From Acholeplasmataceae bacterium UBA2284 (GTDB lineage: Bacteria > Bacillota_I > Bacilli_A > Acholeplasmatales > Acholeplasmataceae): a stretch of 64,000 nucleotides of DNA. The translations under genes and the position numbers were made by a program. The notes below the pieces were generated by a model that worked only from the letters and a program-made list of their open reading frames with translations, searched no databases and was not told the origin of the DNA. Position 1 is the first letter of the stretch; each line of letters opens with the position of its first letter. Below are positions 52,763-61,123 of the stretch, in pieces. The stretch lies in the NCBI GenBank assembly GCA_002345705.1, contig DDWO01000021.1, forward strand, positions 9,661-73,660, read 5' to 3'.

Positions 52763-53608
52763 CTATAAATTCTTTAATTTTTCCATTACGTAATTAGGTA
52801 GTGCAAATGACCCTTTATGAACATCTTTATTGTAATACTTTGTCTGATAGCCTAAGTCTTCAATAATCGATGCTTTAAAATCAGAAATTGGATCATATTT
52901 TTTAGACGCAAATCCGAATAGCCAATGTCCTGATGGATAGGTTGGAATAAACGCTTGATATACCTTTGCTATTGGAAAAAGTGCGGTAATTTTATGGTGT
53001 GCACGCTTCATTTCCTGAGATTCTTTATCGAAATATGGGCTTTCGTGTTGGTTGATTAAAATTCCATTATCAGCAAGTATTCGATAACAGTTTTGATAGA
53101 ACTCCATCGAAAATAATCCCTCACCTGGGCCAATTGGATCGGTTGAATCCACGATAATTAGATCATAAATATTCTTCGTGTTTTTGACGAATGCAAGTCC
53201 ATCCTCAAACATCATAGCTACTCTAGGATCGTTTAAGCCTGTGGTTGTTATTGGAAAATACTTTTGACATGCTCTAACGACGCTCTCATCGATTTCAACC
53301 ATATCAATTTTTTGGATCGATGGATATCTTGTTAGCTCTCTAACAGATCCGCCATCTCCTCCACCGATGACTAGCACATTTTTAATATTTGGATTGACTG
53401 ACATTGGAGTGTGGACTATCATTTCATGATAAATGAATTCATCCTTTTCGTTTGCCATCATAATACCGTCTAAAGTGAAAAATCTGCCAAGCTCGTATGA
53501 ATCATACACTTCTAGCTGCTGAAAAGGTGTCTTCTCACTATAAATATGCTCTTTGATTCGAACTGAAAAGTTAATGTTGGGTGTCCATTTTTCTGTAAAC
53601 CAGCTCAT
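52763..53608 (-). CDS. speE: Spermidine synthase
   Basis: Transfers aminopropyl from decarboxylated SAM to putrescine. 281 residues: N-terminal beta domain (FQQLEVYDSYELGRFFTLDG), then the Rossmann methyltransferase-like fold with VLVIGGGDGGSVREL (SAM-analogue loop), MVEIDESVV and the catalytic Asp in IIVDSTDPIGPGEGLF. Follows speD by 9 bases. Full length and intact. Confidence 0.95.
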   Translation of the reverse strand: MSWFTEKWTPNINFSVRIKEHIYSEKTPFQQLEVYDSYELGRFFTLDGIMMANEKDEFIYHEMIVHTPMSVNPNIKNVLVIGGGDGGSVRELTRYPSIQKIDMVEIDESVVRACQKYFPITTTGLNDPRVAMMFEDGLAFVKNTKNIYDLIIVDSTDPIGPGEGLFSMEFYQNCYRILADNGILINQHESPYFDKESQEMKRAHHKITALFPIAKVYQAFIPTYPSGHWLFGFASKKYDPISDFKASIIEDLGYQTKYYNKDVHKGSFALPNYVMEKLKNL

Positions 53609-53617
53609 TGTAACCTC

Positions 53618-54421
53618 CTACTTCATATGCGGAATATTCATTCCGTAAAAAATTTCTGCTATTTCTTTATTGATATCAGTCTTTATCTTTATTTTTTCTT
53701 CTTCAGCAAGATCGCCTTCAGTCACATTGAAAATATAATTATCTAATACAAATTGATTTAGCATCATTTTGGTATGAAAAATATTTGAATGATCCAAATT
53801 AACATCGATAGATGAATATTTTTCCAATGTGCTTGGATTTATATAATCTTGGATTGAACTGATTGCATGATCGATATAATGCTTGTTACCTTCTAAATCT
53901 CTTGTAAATCCTCTCACACGATAATCCATAATGATAACATCTGAGTCAAAGCTTTGAATTAAGTAGTCTAATGCCTTAATTGGAGAAATTTTTCCGCATG
54001 TGGATACATCTATATCTACTCTAAATGTTGATATACTTTGATCTGGGTGAGATTCTGGATAGGTATGTACTGTTAAATGACTCTTGTCTAGGTGACCTAC
54101 TACACTTTCTTTCTTTGGAACAAGCCCTTGATTACATGAGGGGTCAAGGACACTTTCATCCACCATTTCTTCAGCAATCATGATTGTTACACTTGCTCCT
54201 TGAGGATCATAATCCTGCTTTGCAACATTTAGGACGTTTGCACCGATGATTTTTGTTACATCAGTCAAGATTCTGGTAAGTCGATCTGAATTATATTGTT
54301 CATCAATATATTCAATATATGCTTTTCTTTCTTCAACAGTTCTGGTGTAGCATACATCGTAGATGTTGAAGCTTAGTGTTTTTGTTAAATTATTAAATCC
54401 GTAAAGCTTTATTTTTTCCAT
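53618..54421 (-). CDS. speD: S-adenosylmethionine decarboxylase proenzyme, E. coli-type (class Ia)
   Basis: Self-cleaving pyruvoyl enzyme that supplies decarboxylated SAM to SpeE. 267 residues, close to the 264 of E. coli SpeD and about twice the Bacillus/archaeal form. It begins MEKIKLYGFNNLTKTLSFNI, very like the E. coli enzyme. The processing site is KSHLTVHTYPE near residue 113 (cleavage before Ser). Cys in STCGKISPI is the likely proton donor. Start at 54421 after AGGAG; the upstream ATG (54466) has no site. No putrescine-forming gene is in this window. Confidence 0.92.
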   Translation of the reverse strand: MEKIKLYGFNNLTKTLSFNIYDVCYTRTVEERKAYIEYIDEQYNSDRLTRILTDVTKIIGANVLNVAKQDYDPQGASVTIMIAEEMVDESVLDPSCNQGLVPKKESVVGHLDKSHLTVHTYPESHPDQSISTFRVDIDVSTCGKISPIKALDYLIQSFDSDVIIMDYRVRGFTRDLEGNKHYIDHAISSIQDYINPSTLEKYSSIDVNLDHSNIFHTKMMLNQFVLDNYIFNVTEGDLAEEEKIKIKTDINKEIAEIFYGMNIPHMK

Positions 54422-54445
54422 ATTTTTGTTCTCCTGTTTAGCAAA

Positions 54446-54502
54446 ATTAAACCGTTGGTTTAGCAACCGTAACTATTTTATCACAATGATATTATTTTTC
54501 AA
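54446..54502 (-). promoter_or_regulatory. speD promoter and structured short leader
   Basis: Minus strand TTGAAA (54497-54502), 16 bases, TAAAAT (54475-54480) with TG extension. The leader contains TAAACC-AAC-GGTTTA (54448-54462) and an overlapping alternative hairpin GTTG/CAAC plus repeated ACGGTT, allowing two exclusive folds. Confidence 0.55.
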
Positions 54503-54512
54503 TCTTTTTCTT

Positions 54513-54537
54513 AAAAAGAAAAGGCCAAACGGCCTTT
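54513..54537 (-). terminator. asnS terminator
   Basis: Minus strand AAAGGCC-GTTT-GGCCTTT followed by TCTTTTT, directly after the asnS stop. Confidence 0.88.
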
Positions 54538-54539
54538 AA

Positions 54540-55931
54540 TTAAAATTCACAGTTCTTTGGCGTTCTTGGGAACGGAATCACATCTCTAATATTTTCTACA
54601 CCTGAAAGATACATAATCAGTCTTTCAAAACCTAATCCAAAGCCTGAATGTACACATCCACCATATCTTCTTAAATCTAAATACCATTCTAGATCTTCCT
54701 TAGGAACACCCATGTCATCCATACGCTTAATCAAATAGTCGAGTCTTTCTTCTCTTTGTGAACCACCAATTAACTCACCACTACCTGGAACGAGTAGGTC
54801 CATAGCAGCTACAGTTTGTTGATCATCATTTAATCTCATGTAGAATGCCTTAATATCCTTTGGCCAGTCTGTAACAAATACTGGGCTTTGGAAGTATCTA
54901 TCTGTTAAAAACTTCTCATGCTCAGTGTTGATATCCTGACCATGAACTGGCTTGTTTTCGAACTTAACTCCGCTATTTAATAAAATATCTATAGCTTCTT
55001 TATGCGTAACTCTTGCAAAAGGTGTAGTTAAAACCTTAAGTAGACGATCTGTTAATCCTTTTTCAACAAATTGATCAAAGAATACCATTTCCTCTGGAAG
55101 CTTTTCAAATACATATTTAATAATGTATTTAACCATATCTTCAGCAATTTCCATATCTTTATTTAAATCAGCAAATGCCATTTCTGGTTCAATCATCCAG
55201 AATTCAGATGCATGTCTCATCGTATTTGAGTTTTCTGCTCTAAATGTAGGTCCAAATGTATAGACGTTCTTAAATGCTAAAGCAAATGTTTCTGCTTCAA
55301 GCTGTCCAGTTACAGTTAAGTTAGTTTTTTTACCAAAGAAATCCTTTTTATAATCGACTTTTTTATCATCAGTCATCGGAATTTTATCTAGTGGGAGTGT
55401 TGTTACACCAAAGGTCTGTCCAGCTCCTTCTCCATCATTACCGGTAATAATAGGAGTATGTGTATAAATAAATCCTTTACTCTGGAAAAATTCATGGACT
55501 GCGAATGCTGCAACACTTCTTAATCTAAATATTGCATGAAAAAGGTTAGTTCTCGCTCTTAAATGAGCAACCTCTCTTAAAAATTCTCTGGTATGTCTTT
55601 TTGGTTGTATAGGATAATCCTCAGGTGAGTCACCCAAAAGCTCGATATAGGTAGCTTTAATTTCAAATGGTTGTTTCGCTTCTGGAGTAAGTAGTAGTTC
55701 TCCTTTAACTAATATTGAACTTCCTACTCTAATTTTTTGTACATCCTTGAAGTTTTGAAGCTTCGATTCCTCATAAACAACCTGAATCGTATCGAAAAAA
55801 GTTCCATCATGAAAGTTGATAAAACCGAACTCTTTTTGTGCTCTATTATTTCTTACCCAGCCATATAAAACAAGCTCTTTATTGACTTGAGAATCTGTGC
55901 TTCTATAAATCTTTTTTACTGTAGTTTCCAT
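54540..55931 (-). CDS. asnS: Asparaginyl-tRNA synthetase
   Basis: Charges tRNA-Asn. 463 residues: N-terminal OB-fold (ELVLYGWVRNNRAQKEFGFINFHDGT), class II core with motif 2 (TFRAENSNTMRHASEFWMIEPEMAF) and motif 3 (GFGLGFERLIMYL). The asparagine-specific features and the AAC specifier of its T-box distinguish it from AspRS. Controlled by the T-box leader upstream. Confidence 0.96.
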   Translation of the reverse strand: METTVKKIYRSTDSQVNKELVLYGWVRNNRAQKEFGFINFHDGTFFDTIQVVYEESKLQNFKDVQKIRVGSSILVKGELLLTPEAKQPFEIKATYIELLGDSPEDYPIQPKRHTREFLREVAHLRARTNLFHAIFRLRSVAAFAVHEFFQSKGFIYTHTPIITGNDGEGAGQTFGVTTLPLDKIPMTDDKKVDYKKDFFGKKTNLTVTGQLEAETFALAFKNVYTFGPTFRAENSNTMRHASEFWMIEPEMAFADLNKDMEIAEDMVKYIIKYVFEKLPEEMVFFDQFVEKGLTDRLLKVLTTPFARVTHKEAIDILLNSGVKFENKPVHGQDINTEHEKFLTDRYFQSPVFVTDWPKDIKAFYMRLNDDQQTVAAMDLLVPGSGELIGGSQREERLDYLIKRMDDMGVPKEDLEWYLDLRRYGGCVHSGFGLGFERLIMYLSGVENIRDVIPFPRTPKNCEF

Positions 55932-55984
55932 GTCATACTCCTTTAATATAAATATCTTAACAAAGCGAACAAGTGTTCAAAAAA

Positions 55985-56215
55985 TAAAACGCCCTCAGAA
56001 TAATCTAAGGACGTAAAATATACGCGGTACCACCTTAGTTCTAGAATCAAATTCTAGCCCTCGAAACTCTTAACGCGAGTACACGGACAGTTCTACTTTA
56101 AATAATTTCTTCTGTCTCTCCAAGTGTTTTTCGCATCTCTATTTTGATCAGGCTTACACCATCCCTGACTCGCTAACAAAATACTTGAAATGCTACTCTC
56201 TCTTCATCGATTTAC
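55985..56215 (-). ncRNA. T-box riboswitch, asparagine-specific
   Basis: On the minus strand: AGTAG near the start of stem I; lower stem CAAGT/ACTTG; apical GATGGTGTAAGCCTG; specifier codon AAC (56126-56128, Asn) followed by A in the specifier loop; the T-box core GGTGGTACCGCG (56022-56033); and a terminator ACGTCCTTAG/CTGAGGGCGT (55988-56013) followed by a T-rich run. Uncharged tRNA-Asn should bind and prevent termination, raising asnS expression when asparagine is short. Confidence 0.95.
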
Positions 56216-56220
56216 AACTT

Positions 56221-56249
56221 ATTATAACTTGATTGATACGATTTGTCAA
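56221..56249 (-). promoter_or_regulatory. asnS T-box promoter
   Basis: Minus strand TTGACA (56244-56249), 17 bases, TATAAT (56221-56226), a perfect consensus. The -35 overlaps the last bases of rmuC. Confidence 0.85.
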
Positions 56250-57406
56250 TCAGCTTCTATCTCGATTAAATCTTCAATTTCTTCAAGGTCATCATCTTCT
56301 ATTGCATCAAATTTTGCATCAGATATATGCTTAAATTTAGTACTGATCTTGGTGCTAGTAATATTGACATTTTCAGCGTTTTTAGCAACACTATCGATTG
56401 ATTTTTTAAGCTTATCCCAGCGTTCAACATAACGTCTAAATTCATCTCCAAGCTTCTTAAGTTCAGTAACAATTACTTGAGCTTGTTTGTCTCTTTCCAT
56501 ATTAGCGGCAACCATTTGAACCATAGAAAGTGTAGAGAATAAGGTAGTCGGTGAAACAATCCAAACTCGATTTTTTTGTGCATAATCATTTAATTTTTCA
56601 TGATTAGCCGCTATTTCAGCAAATATGGCCTCTGCAGGAACAAACATAAATGCTTGATCACTAGTTTCTCCAATAATAATATACTTATTCTTTATATCAT
56701 CAATATGCTTTTTAACATCTCGTTCAAAATCTTTAAAAGCTTGAGCTTTGTCTGCGTCGCCTAAATCTCTATCGATCATTCGCTTATAATTATCTAAAGG
56801 AAACTTAGAGTCAATAGCTACCATACCCATTGGCTCAGGGGCGTGGATAACTGCATCTGCTATTGAGCCATTAGATAAAGTCGTTTGTTTACCATAAAGA
56901 TTAGTTGTCTCACCAAAAACAGCAGATAAAAGCTGATAAAGCTGTACTTCTCCAAAGATTCCTCTTGTTTTTTTATCGGTAAGTAGCACATTTAAGGATA
57001 CAACTTCACCTGATAGGGACTCAATTTTCTTTTGTGCTTCATCGATTCTTCCTAGTCTTTCAATAACATCGGTAAATGTTTTATTGGTTTTATCAAAGCC
57101 TGAAGATAATCTGAGTTCAACCTTTTCGTTGATTTCCTTCATTTGTCTATCAATATGAAGCATCATATTTTCTTTAAAGGTGTTTAAATCGGTTTGACTT
57201 GACTTACTTGAATCACCAAATAGCTTACCCATTTCATACTTTAAATCTCCATACTCCTTTTGGAAATAGAGCTTTAAATCATTTTGTGCCTTTGTTTGCT
57301 CACTTAAATCAATCTCTTGAACTACAGGGTTTGATAGCTTAATCCACACCAAAATAGCGATAATAATTAATACCACCAATAACCCAATAATAATATACTC
57401 TAACAT
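56246..57406 (-). CDS. rmuC: DNA recombination protein RmuC
   Basis: A 386-residue protein with an N-terminal membrane segment (IIIGLLVVLIIIAILVWI), a coiled-coil region and a PD-(D/E)XK nuclease-like RmuC domain (TRGIFGEVQLYQLL; VVAIDSKFPLDNYKRMI-type motif seen as MVAIDSKFPLDNY). RmuC limits inversions at short repeats in E. coli. Ends in TGA, a stop here. The protein is upstream of asnS but separated by the T-box promoter. Confidence 0.92.
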   Translation of the reverse strand: MLEYIIIGLLVVLIIIAILVWIKLSNPVVQEIDLSEQTKAQNDLKLYFQKEYGDLKYEMGKLFGDSSKSSQTDLNTFKENMMLHIDRQMKEINEKVELRLSSGFDKTNKTFTDVIERLGRIDEAQKKIESLSGEVVSLNVLLTDKKTRGIFGEVQLYQLLSAVFGETTNLYGKQTTLSNGSIADAVIHAPEPMGMVAIDSKFPLDNYKRMIDRDLGDADKAQAFKDFERDVKKHIDDIKNKYIIIGETSDQAFMFVPAEAIFAEIAANHEKLNDYAQKNRVWIVSPTTLFSTLSMVQMVAANMERDKQAQVIVTELKKLGDEFRRYVERWDKLKKSIDSVAKNAENVNITSTKISTKFKHISDAKFDAIEDDDLEEIEDLIEIEAD

Positions 57407-57418
57407 TTCTTCCCCTCC

Positions 57419-58360
57419 TTAAACATCTTCCAAGTAATAAATATGAACAACCTCATCAATGATTTCAACATAGCTAACAATATATGTTTCCTTCGAGAGT
57501 ATAATGTCATGAACAGATGTGATAAACCCATCATCATTAAGTGATCTTGAAAAGTTTCTTTGTCTTTCTGGCTCAACTAATGCAGCTTGATAGGCTCTAC
57601 TCACTAAATCTGTACAGCCGTATTTATACTTAGTATCCATGAAAATTAAGAAATTATATAGGCTTTTATCAACCTTATCCATACCATAAGCTATTGCATT
57701 GTCAATTTGTTCTTCAGTAACATGTTTAACTCTAAGCCCAACATATTTAGTTCTATACATTTCTCCGTACTTTGCAGCGTCTGGATGACTTGGATCTCTA
57801 AACCTTGGATTAAGCCAATAATTATAGGATGTTGATACGGTAACACTATAATCATGTGGTTCATTACCACGATGAAAAATGATATCAAAAATAGATTCAT
57901 CCTCATCTGGGAAGCCCACAGCTTCTATATATCTATTCTCACCATTATTTAACGCAACATGTCCTCCAAAGTAATAGGTAATGAATGTATCAATAATTCC
58001 CGCGTTAGGGAATGGAGATAGTCTAGTTGCGTACATATCACCCTTTTGACCAAGAAACTTACGACTACTGGTGTAGAATACGCTACGCGTATCTTCTAAT
58101 TCATATGATGTTTCACGTGAAACTTTATAATATCTTCTGGTTTGAAAAACACCAGGAGAGTATTCAAATTCTTCTTCATACTCAAATACAGAACGGTCAA
58201 CAAACGCCTGAATCTCTTTATCCATACGTTGGTTTTCTGAGACTGCAACACCAAATGAAAAAATAATAGCGGAAAAAATAATAATCAGCGTTATCTTTAG
58301 GATAGATTTAATCTTCAATTTTCGTATTGGATTCGCCAAGAATATGTACAAGATACTCAC
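57419..58360 (-). CDS. Predicted permuted papain-fold (YiiX/C92-like) membrane-anchored protein
   Basis: A 313-residue protein with an N-terminal membrane anchor (ILKITLIIIFSAIIFSFGVAV, about 20-42) and an extracytoplasmic domain. The pair YFGGHVALNNGENRYIEAVG (His, then Glu) and, later, KYGCTDLVSRAY (Cys) is the order expected of circularly permuted NlpC/P60 (YiiX/YaeF, C92) enzymes. These cleave amide or ester bonds; some members act on lipids rather than peptidoglycan, which fits a wall-less cell. The start is uncertain: GTG at 58360, or TTG at 58351 with better spacing to GGGTGAG. Followed 12 bases later by rmuC. Confidence 0.65.
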   Translation of the reverse strand: MSILYIFLANPIRKLKIKSILKITLIIIFSAIIFSFGVAVSENQRMDKEIQAFVDRSVFEYEEEFEYSPGVFQTRRYYKVSRETSYELEDTRSVFYTSSRKFLGQKGDMYATRLSPFPNAGIIDTFITYYFGGHVALNNGENRYIEAVGFPDEDESIFDIIFHRGNEPHDYSVTVSTSYNYWLNPRFRDPSHPDAAKYGEMYRTKYVGLRVKHVTEEQIDNAIAYGMDKVDKSLYNFLIFMDTKYKYGCTDLVSRAYQAALVEPERQRNFSRSLNDDGFITSVHDIILSKETYIVSYVEIIDEVVHIYYLEDV

Positions 58361-58416
58361 CCACTCTTTTCGTATACATTATAACATTGAATAGATTTTT
58401 ATTTAAACTTTTGCGA

Positions 58417-58440
58417 TAAAAAAAGTAGTCAAGTGACTAC
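58417..58440 (-). terminator. Terminator after jag
   Basis: Minus strand GTAGTCA-CT-TGACTAC followed by TTTTTTT; ends the rpmH-rnpA-yidC-jag cluster. Confidence 0.9.
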
Positions 58441-59057
58441 CTTTTTGGTTTAATAACTAATGCTCTTTCTTCGCCTTCACCTTCAGATTCAGTGACAACA
58501 TCTCTCCACTCACTTAATTTTGTGTGGATGATGCGACGATCAAATGCGTTCATTGGATCTAGCTTAACAGCAATTTTCGTTTGTGCAACTTCTTTCGCTG
58601 TTTTTGTAGCTAGTATTTCTAATTGCTTTCTTCTATTTTCATGGTAGTTACCAATGTCTAGAGAAATAATTAAATGATCATCTACAAACACATTTAAATA
58701 ATTTCTTAGCATAAATTGTAAGGAGAGCAGCGTACGTCCTTCACGTCCGATTAAAAGTGCATTCTCATCACTTTCAACGTGGTAATGAATCTCAGTACCC
58801 TCTGAAAGTGTTCTAACTTCCATTCTCGCTTTAATTTCCATGGTTTTAAGAATGTTTTCAAGGTAAACCTTACCTTCATTAGCAAGATTAACATCAGGAG
58901 TTGCTTCATAGGTTGTCATGTTTCCAATGTTAAACAAACCTTTCTTTTCCTTTGTTACAGTAAGTTTTATCTTGTCCTTACGTATTTTTAATAATTCAGC
59001 AGCTGTTTTTTCAGCTTCCTGAAGAGTTTTTGCTTCAAATTCTACTTTTTTTAACAT
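58437..59057 (-). CDS. jag: RNA-binding protein Jag (KhpB/EloR)
   Basis: A 206-residue protein: Jag_N domain (MLKKVEFEAKTLQEAEKTAA), KH domain (VESDENALLIGREGRTLLSLQFML) and R3H domain (FDRRIIHTKLSEWRDV). In Firmicutes KhpB/EloR with KhpA binds RNA and affects cell elongation. Start at ATG 59057 after GGGGTGA; the GTG three codons upstream lies in that site. Conserved downstream partner of yidC. Confidence 0.92.
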   Translation of the reverse strand: MLKKVEFEAKTLQEAEKTAAELLKIRKDKIKLTVTKEKKGLFNIGNMTTYEATPDVNLANEGKVYLENILKTMEIKARMEVRTLSEGTEIHYHVESDENALLIGREGRTLLSLQFMLRNYLNVFVDDHLIISLDIGNYHENRRKQLEILATKTAKEVAQTKIAVKLDPMNAFDRRIIHTKLSEWRDVVTESEGEGEERALVIKPKR

Positions 59058-59062
59058 CGAAA

Positions 59063-60484
59063 TCACCCCATCAATTGTTTCTTTTGCAATTCTTCGTGTT
59101 TCTGTTCGTTAAGTTTTCTGTTGACTAATGTTTGTCCTAGTGAATAAATATTACCAAAAATCCAATAAAGTGCAAGTGCATTACTTTGGAAGGATGCAAA
59201 TGCCATCATAATTACCATGAAATAACTGACAAATTTCATTGTCTTTTCTGTTTGTGCTGCTTGTGGGTTTGGATTATGAGAAGCTGTTTTCTTCACATAG
59301 TCTGGCTTCTTCATTGAAATCTTTTGAAGTAAGAACATTGTTCCACCAACAATACCAGCTAAAACCATACCGATAATACCGTCACGTTGATTTGCAAGAT
59401 TGATTCCAAAGAAGTTTGTGTTTGCTACACCTGATGCATACATACCGCCTTCAATGGTAATACGTCTAACGACACCATACATTGCAATAAATATTGGCAT
59501 TTGTAGGAATGGGAATAAACATCCTAAGACATTAATACCATGCTTTTTGTAAACTGCCATCATTTCCATTTGCATTTGTTGCTGTGATTGTGGATCTTTT
59601 CTAGTTGCGTATTTTGCTTGAACACGTTGCATATCGGGCTGTGCGACATTCATTTTAATTGACATGTCATTGCTCTTCGCATAAATTGGCCAAGCAATCG
59701 TTCTTACAACAATAGTTGTAAATAGGATACCCATAGCAAAGTTGTTACCCATGAAACTTGCAAAGAAATTCATAATAAATGCAACTGGAATGACTAGGAT
59801 CCAGTCAAAGAATGTTGCATCTTCTGTAGAGATTGGTCTTTCACCACCAGCTACATATACTCCAATATTTTTGGTTACACCACCATAAGTGAATGTAACA
59901 TCATATGCATACTTATTTCTAAAGCCATCATCACCAAGTGGTGAGTGGTCATTGTCATCAAATAAAGCAGCAAATGCTGTTTCATCTAATGTTTCGTGAA
60001 GTTTGATAATATCTCCATCACGTTCTACTGCATAAGCTTCAATGCCTTTAGGATCGAAATGTTCACCTATTTGATAGAGTACATTATCGACTCCATATCT
60101 AAATGCTACCATTACAACATCGTTATCATTTCCTACAATGGTTTCAGGTTTAACATAGATTTGGAAGCTAACTTCTATATCCTCTACAGTAAATGTATAC
60201 GTGCGCACACCATTACTATCTGTTTGGACATTTGTAGGTAGTGCTCCATCATATGACACCAATGCTCCAATTCCAGCATCAGATAATGTCCAATAGGATA
60301 AACCGTTTTCGCCTTTAAAAATGATGTTGTTTGCTTCATCATGATCAAAAACTAATTTTTCTCCATTTTCTCCAAATGGATTATTTACAGCAACTGCTGC
60401 AGTTTCGCTTGATCCAGAGCCGCAAGCAGCCAAACTGAATACTACCATCAAAATCATGGCAATAAAAAAGATTTTTTTACTCAT
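59063..60484 (-). CDS. yidC: Membrane protein insertase YidC, lipoprotein with large extracytoplasmic domain
   Basis: Inserts and folds membrane proteins with or without Sec. 473 residues. A lipoprotein signal (FSLAAC, Cys21) is followed by a ~185-residue extracytoplasmic domain and then the five-helix insertase core with the groove Arg in TTIVVRTIAWPIY near residue 260 and the coiled hairpin MQRVQAKYATRKDP. Ordinary Firmicutes SpoIIIJ proteins (~260 residues) lack such a domain. Overlaps rnpA by 8 bases. No doubt on the core; the role of the outer domain is unknown. Confidence 0.94.
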   Translation of the reverse strand: MSKKIFFIAMILMVVFSLAACGSGSSETAAVAVNNPFGENGEKLVFDHDEANNIIFKGENGLSYWTLSDAGIGALVSYDGALPTNVQTDSNGVRTYTFTVEDIEVSFQIYVKPETIVGNDNDVVMVAFRYGVDNVLYQIGEHFDPKGIEAYAVERDGDIIKLHETLDETAFAALFDDNDHSPLGDDGFRNKYAYDVTFTYGGVTKNIGVYVAGGERPISTEDATFFDWILVIPVAFIMNFFASFMGNNFAMGILFTTIVVRTIAWPIYAKSNDMSIKMNVAQPDMQRVQAKYATRKDPQSQQQMQMEMMAVYKKHGINVLGCLFPFLQMPIFIAMYGVVRRITIEGGMYASGVANTNFFGINLANQRDGIIGMVLAGIVGGTMFLLQKISMKKPDYVKKTASHNPNPQAAQTEKTMKFVSYFMVIMMAFASFQSNALALYWIFGNIYSLGQTLVNRKLNEQKHEELQKKQLMG

Positions 60485-60827
60485 TCTCGTTCTCCGTTAG
60501 TTTTGATTTTTTTAATAGAACGGTTAATTTTGTTCTCATGTCTTGATATGACAATTCAGAAACCTGAGGTTTTACTACAATAACAAACATCTTATTTTTA
60601 AGAAATTGTTTTTCTAGTTCACTCACGATCATACGAATTCTTCGTTTAGCTAGATTTCTAGCAACCGCGTTTCCATATTTTTTTCCTATGGAAAGAGCGA
60701 ATCTGAAGTTTGTCGCTTCTGAGTCGTCAGATTGATAAATAGCAAAATAACTGTCGCCTTTTACTTTCTTCACTTTGAAAATCGCATCGATTTCGCTGTT
60801 TCTCTTTATGCGATATCTCTTGTTCAT
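60477..60827 (-). CDS. rnpA: Ribonuclease P protein component
   Basis: A 116-residue basic protein that aids the RNase P RNA in maturing tRNA 5' ends. Signature RFALSIGKKYGNAVARNLAKRRIRMIV near residues 42-68; N-terminal YRIKRNSEIDAIF. It lies between rpmH and yidC as usual. A long hairpin lies between rpmH and this gene. Confidence 0.94.
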   Translation of the reverse strand: MNKRYRIKRNSEIDAIFKVKKVKGDSYFAIYQSDDSEATNFRFALSIGKKYGNAVARNLAKRRIRMIVSELEKQFLKNKMFVIVVKPQVSELSYQDMRTKLTVLLKKSKLTENENE

Positions 60828-60837
60828 AATGTTTTTT

Positions 60838-60894
60838 AAAAAAATAAGGATTACTCAAAAAATAACATGCGTTATTATTTTAATCGAGTAATCC
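60838..60894 (-). terminator. Hairpin between rpmH and rnpA, terminator or attenuator
   Basis: Minus strand GGATTACTC ... GAGTAATCC (60848-60856 with 60886-60894) enclosing an inner stem AATAAC-GCAT-GTTATT, then TTATTTTTTT. It should end or reduce transcription after rpmH, setting L34 above RNase P protein. Confidence 0.65.
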
Positions 60895-60919
60895 AAGTGT
60901 TTTTAAAATAACGATTCAA

Positions 60920-61054
60920 TTATACAGTTAATTCTGCGCGGCCTTTTAATCTGCGTCTTGCAAGTACGCGACGGCCACCAGCTGTTGCCATTCTAGCTCT
61001 AAAACCATGAGTCTTGATGCGTTTTAGTTTACTTGGTTGATATGTTCTTTTCAC
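60920..61054 (-). CDS. rpmH: Ribosomal protein L34
   Basis: A 44-residue ribosomal protein: KRTYQPSKLKRIKTHGFRAR, then MATAGGRRVLARRRLKGR. Starts with GTG at 61054, 8 bases after AAAGGTGG; the longer in-frame extension to 61123 runs into the promoter and is rejected. First gene of the leftward origin-proximal cluster. Confidence 0.97.
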   Translation of the reverse strand: MKRTYQPSKLKRIKTHGFRARMATAGGRRVLARRRLKGRAELTV

Positions 61055-61091
61055 AAATAAAACCACCTTTCTTGCGAAACCATGCTTAATC

Positions 61092-61120
61092 ATTATATAA
61101 AAAGACCTTGTTTTTGTCAA
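61092..61120 (-). promoter_or_regulatory. rpmH promoter
   Basis: Minus strand TTGACA (61115-61120), 17 bases, TATAAT (61092-61097), perfect consensus. Confidence 0.88.
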
Positions 61121-61123
61121 CAA

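Noticed and set aside
61055..61123. Longer rpmH reading frame
   Set aside because: L34 is 44 residues; the extension lies over the consensus promoter.
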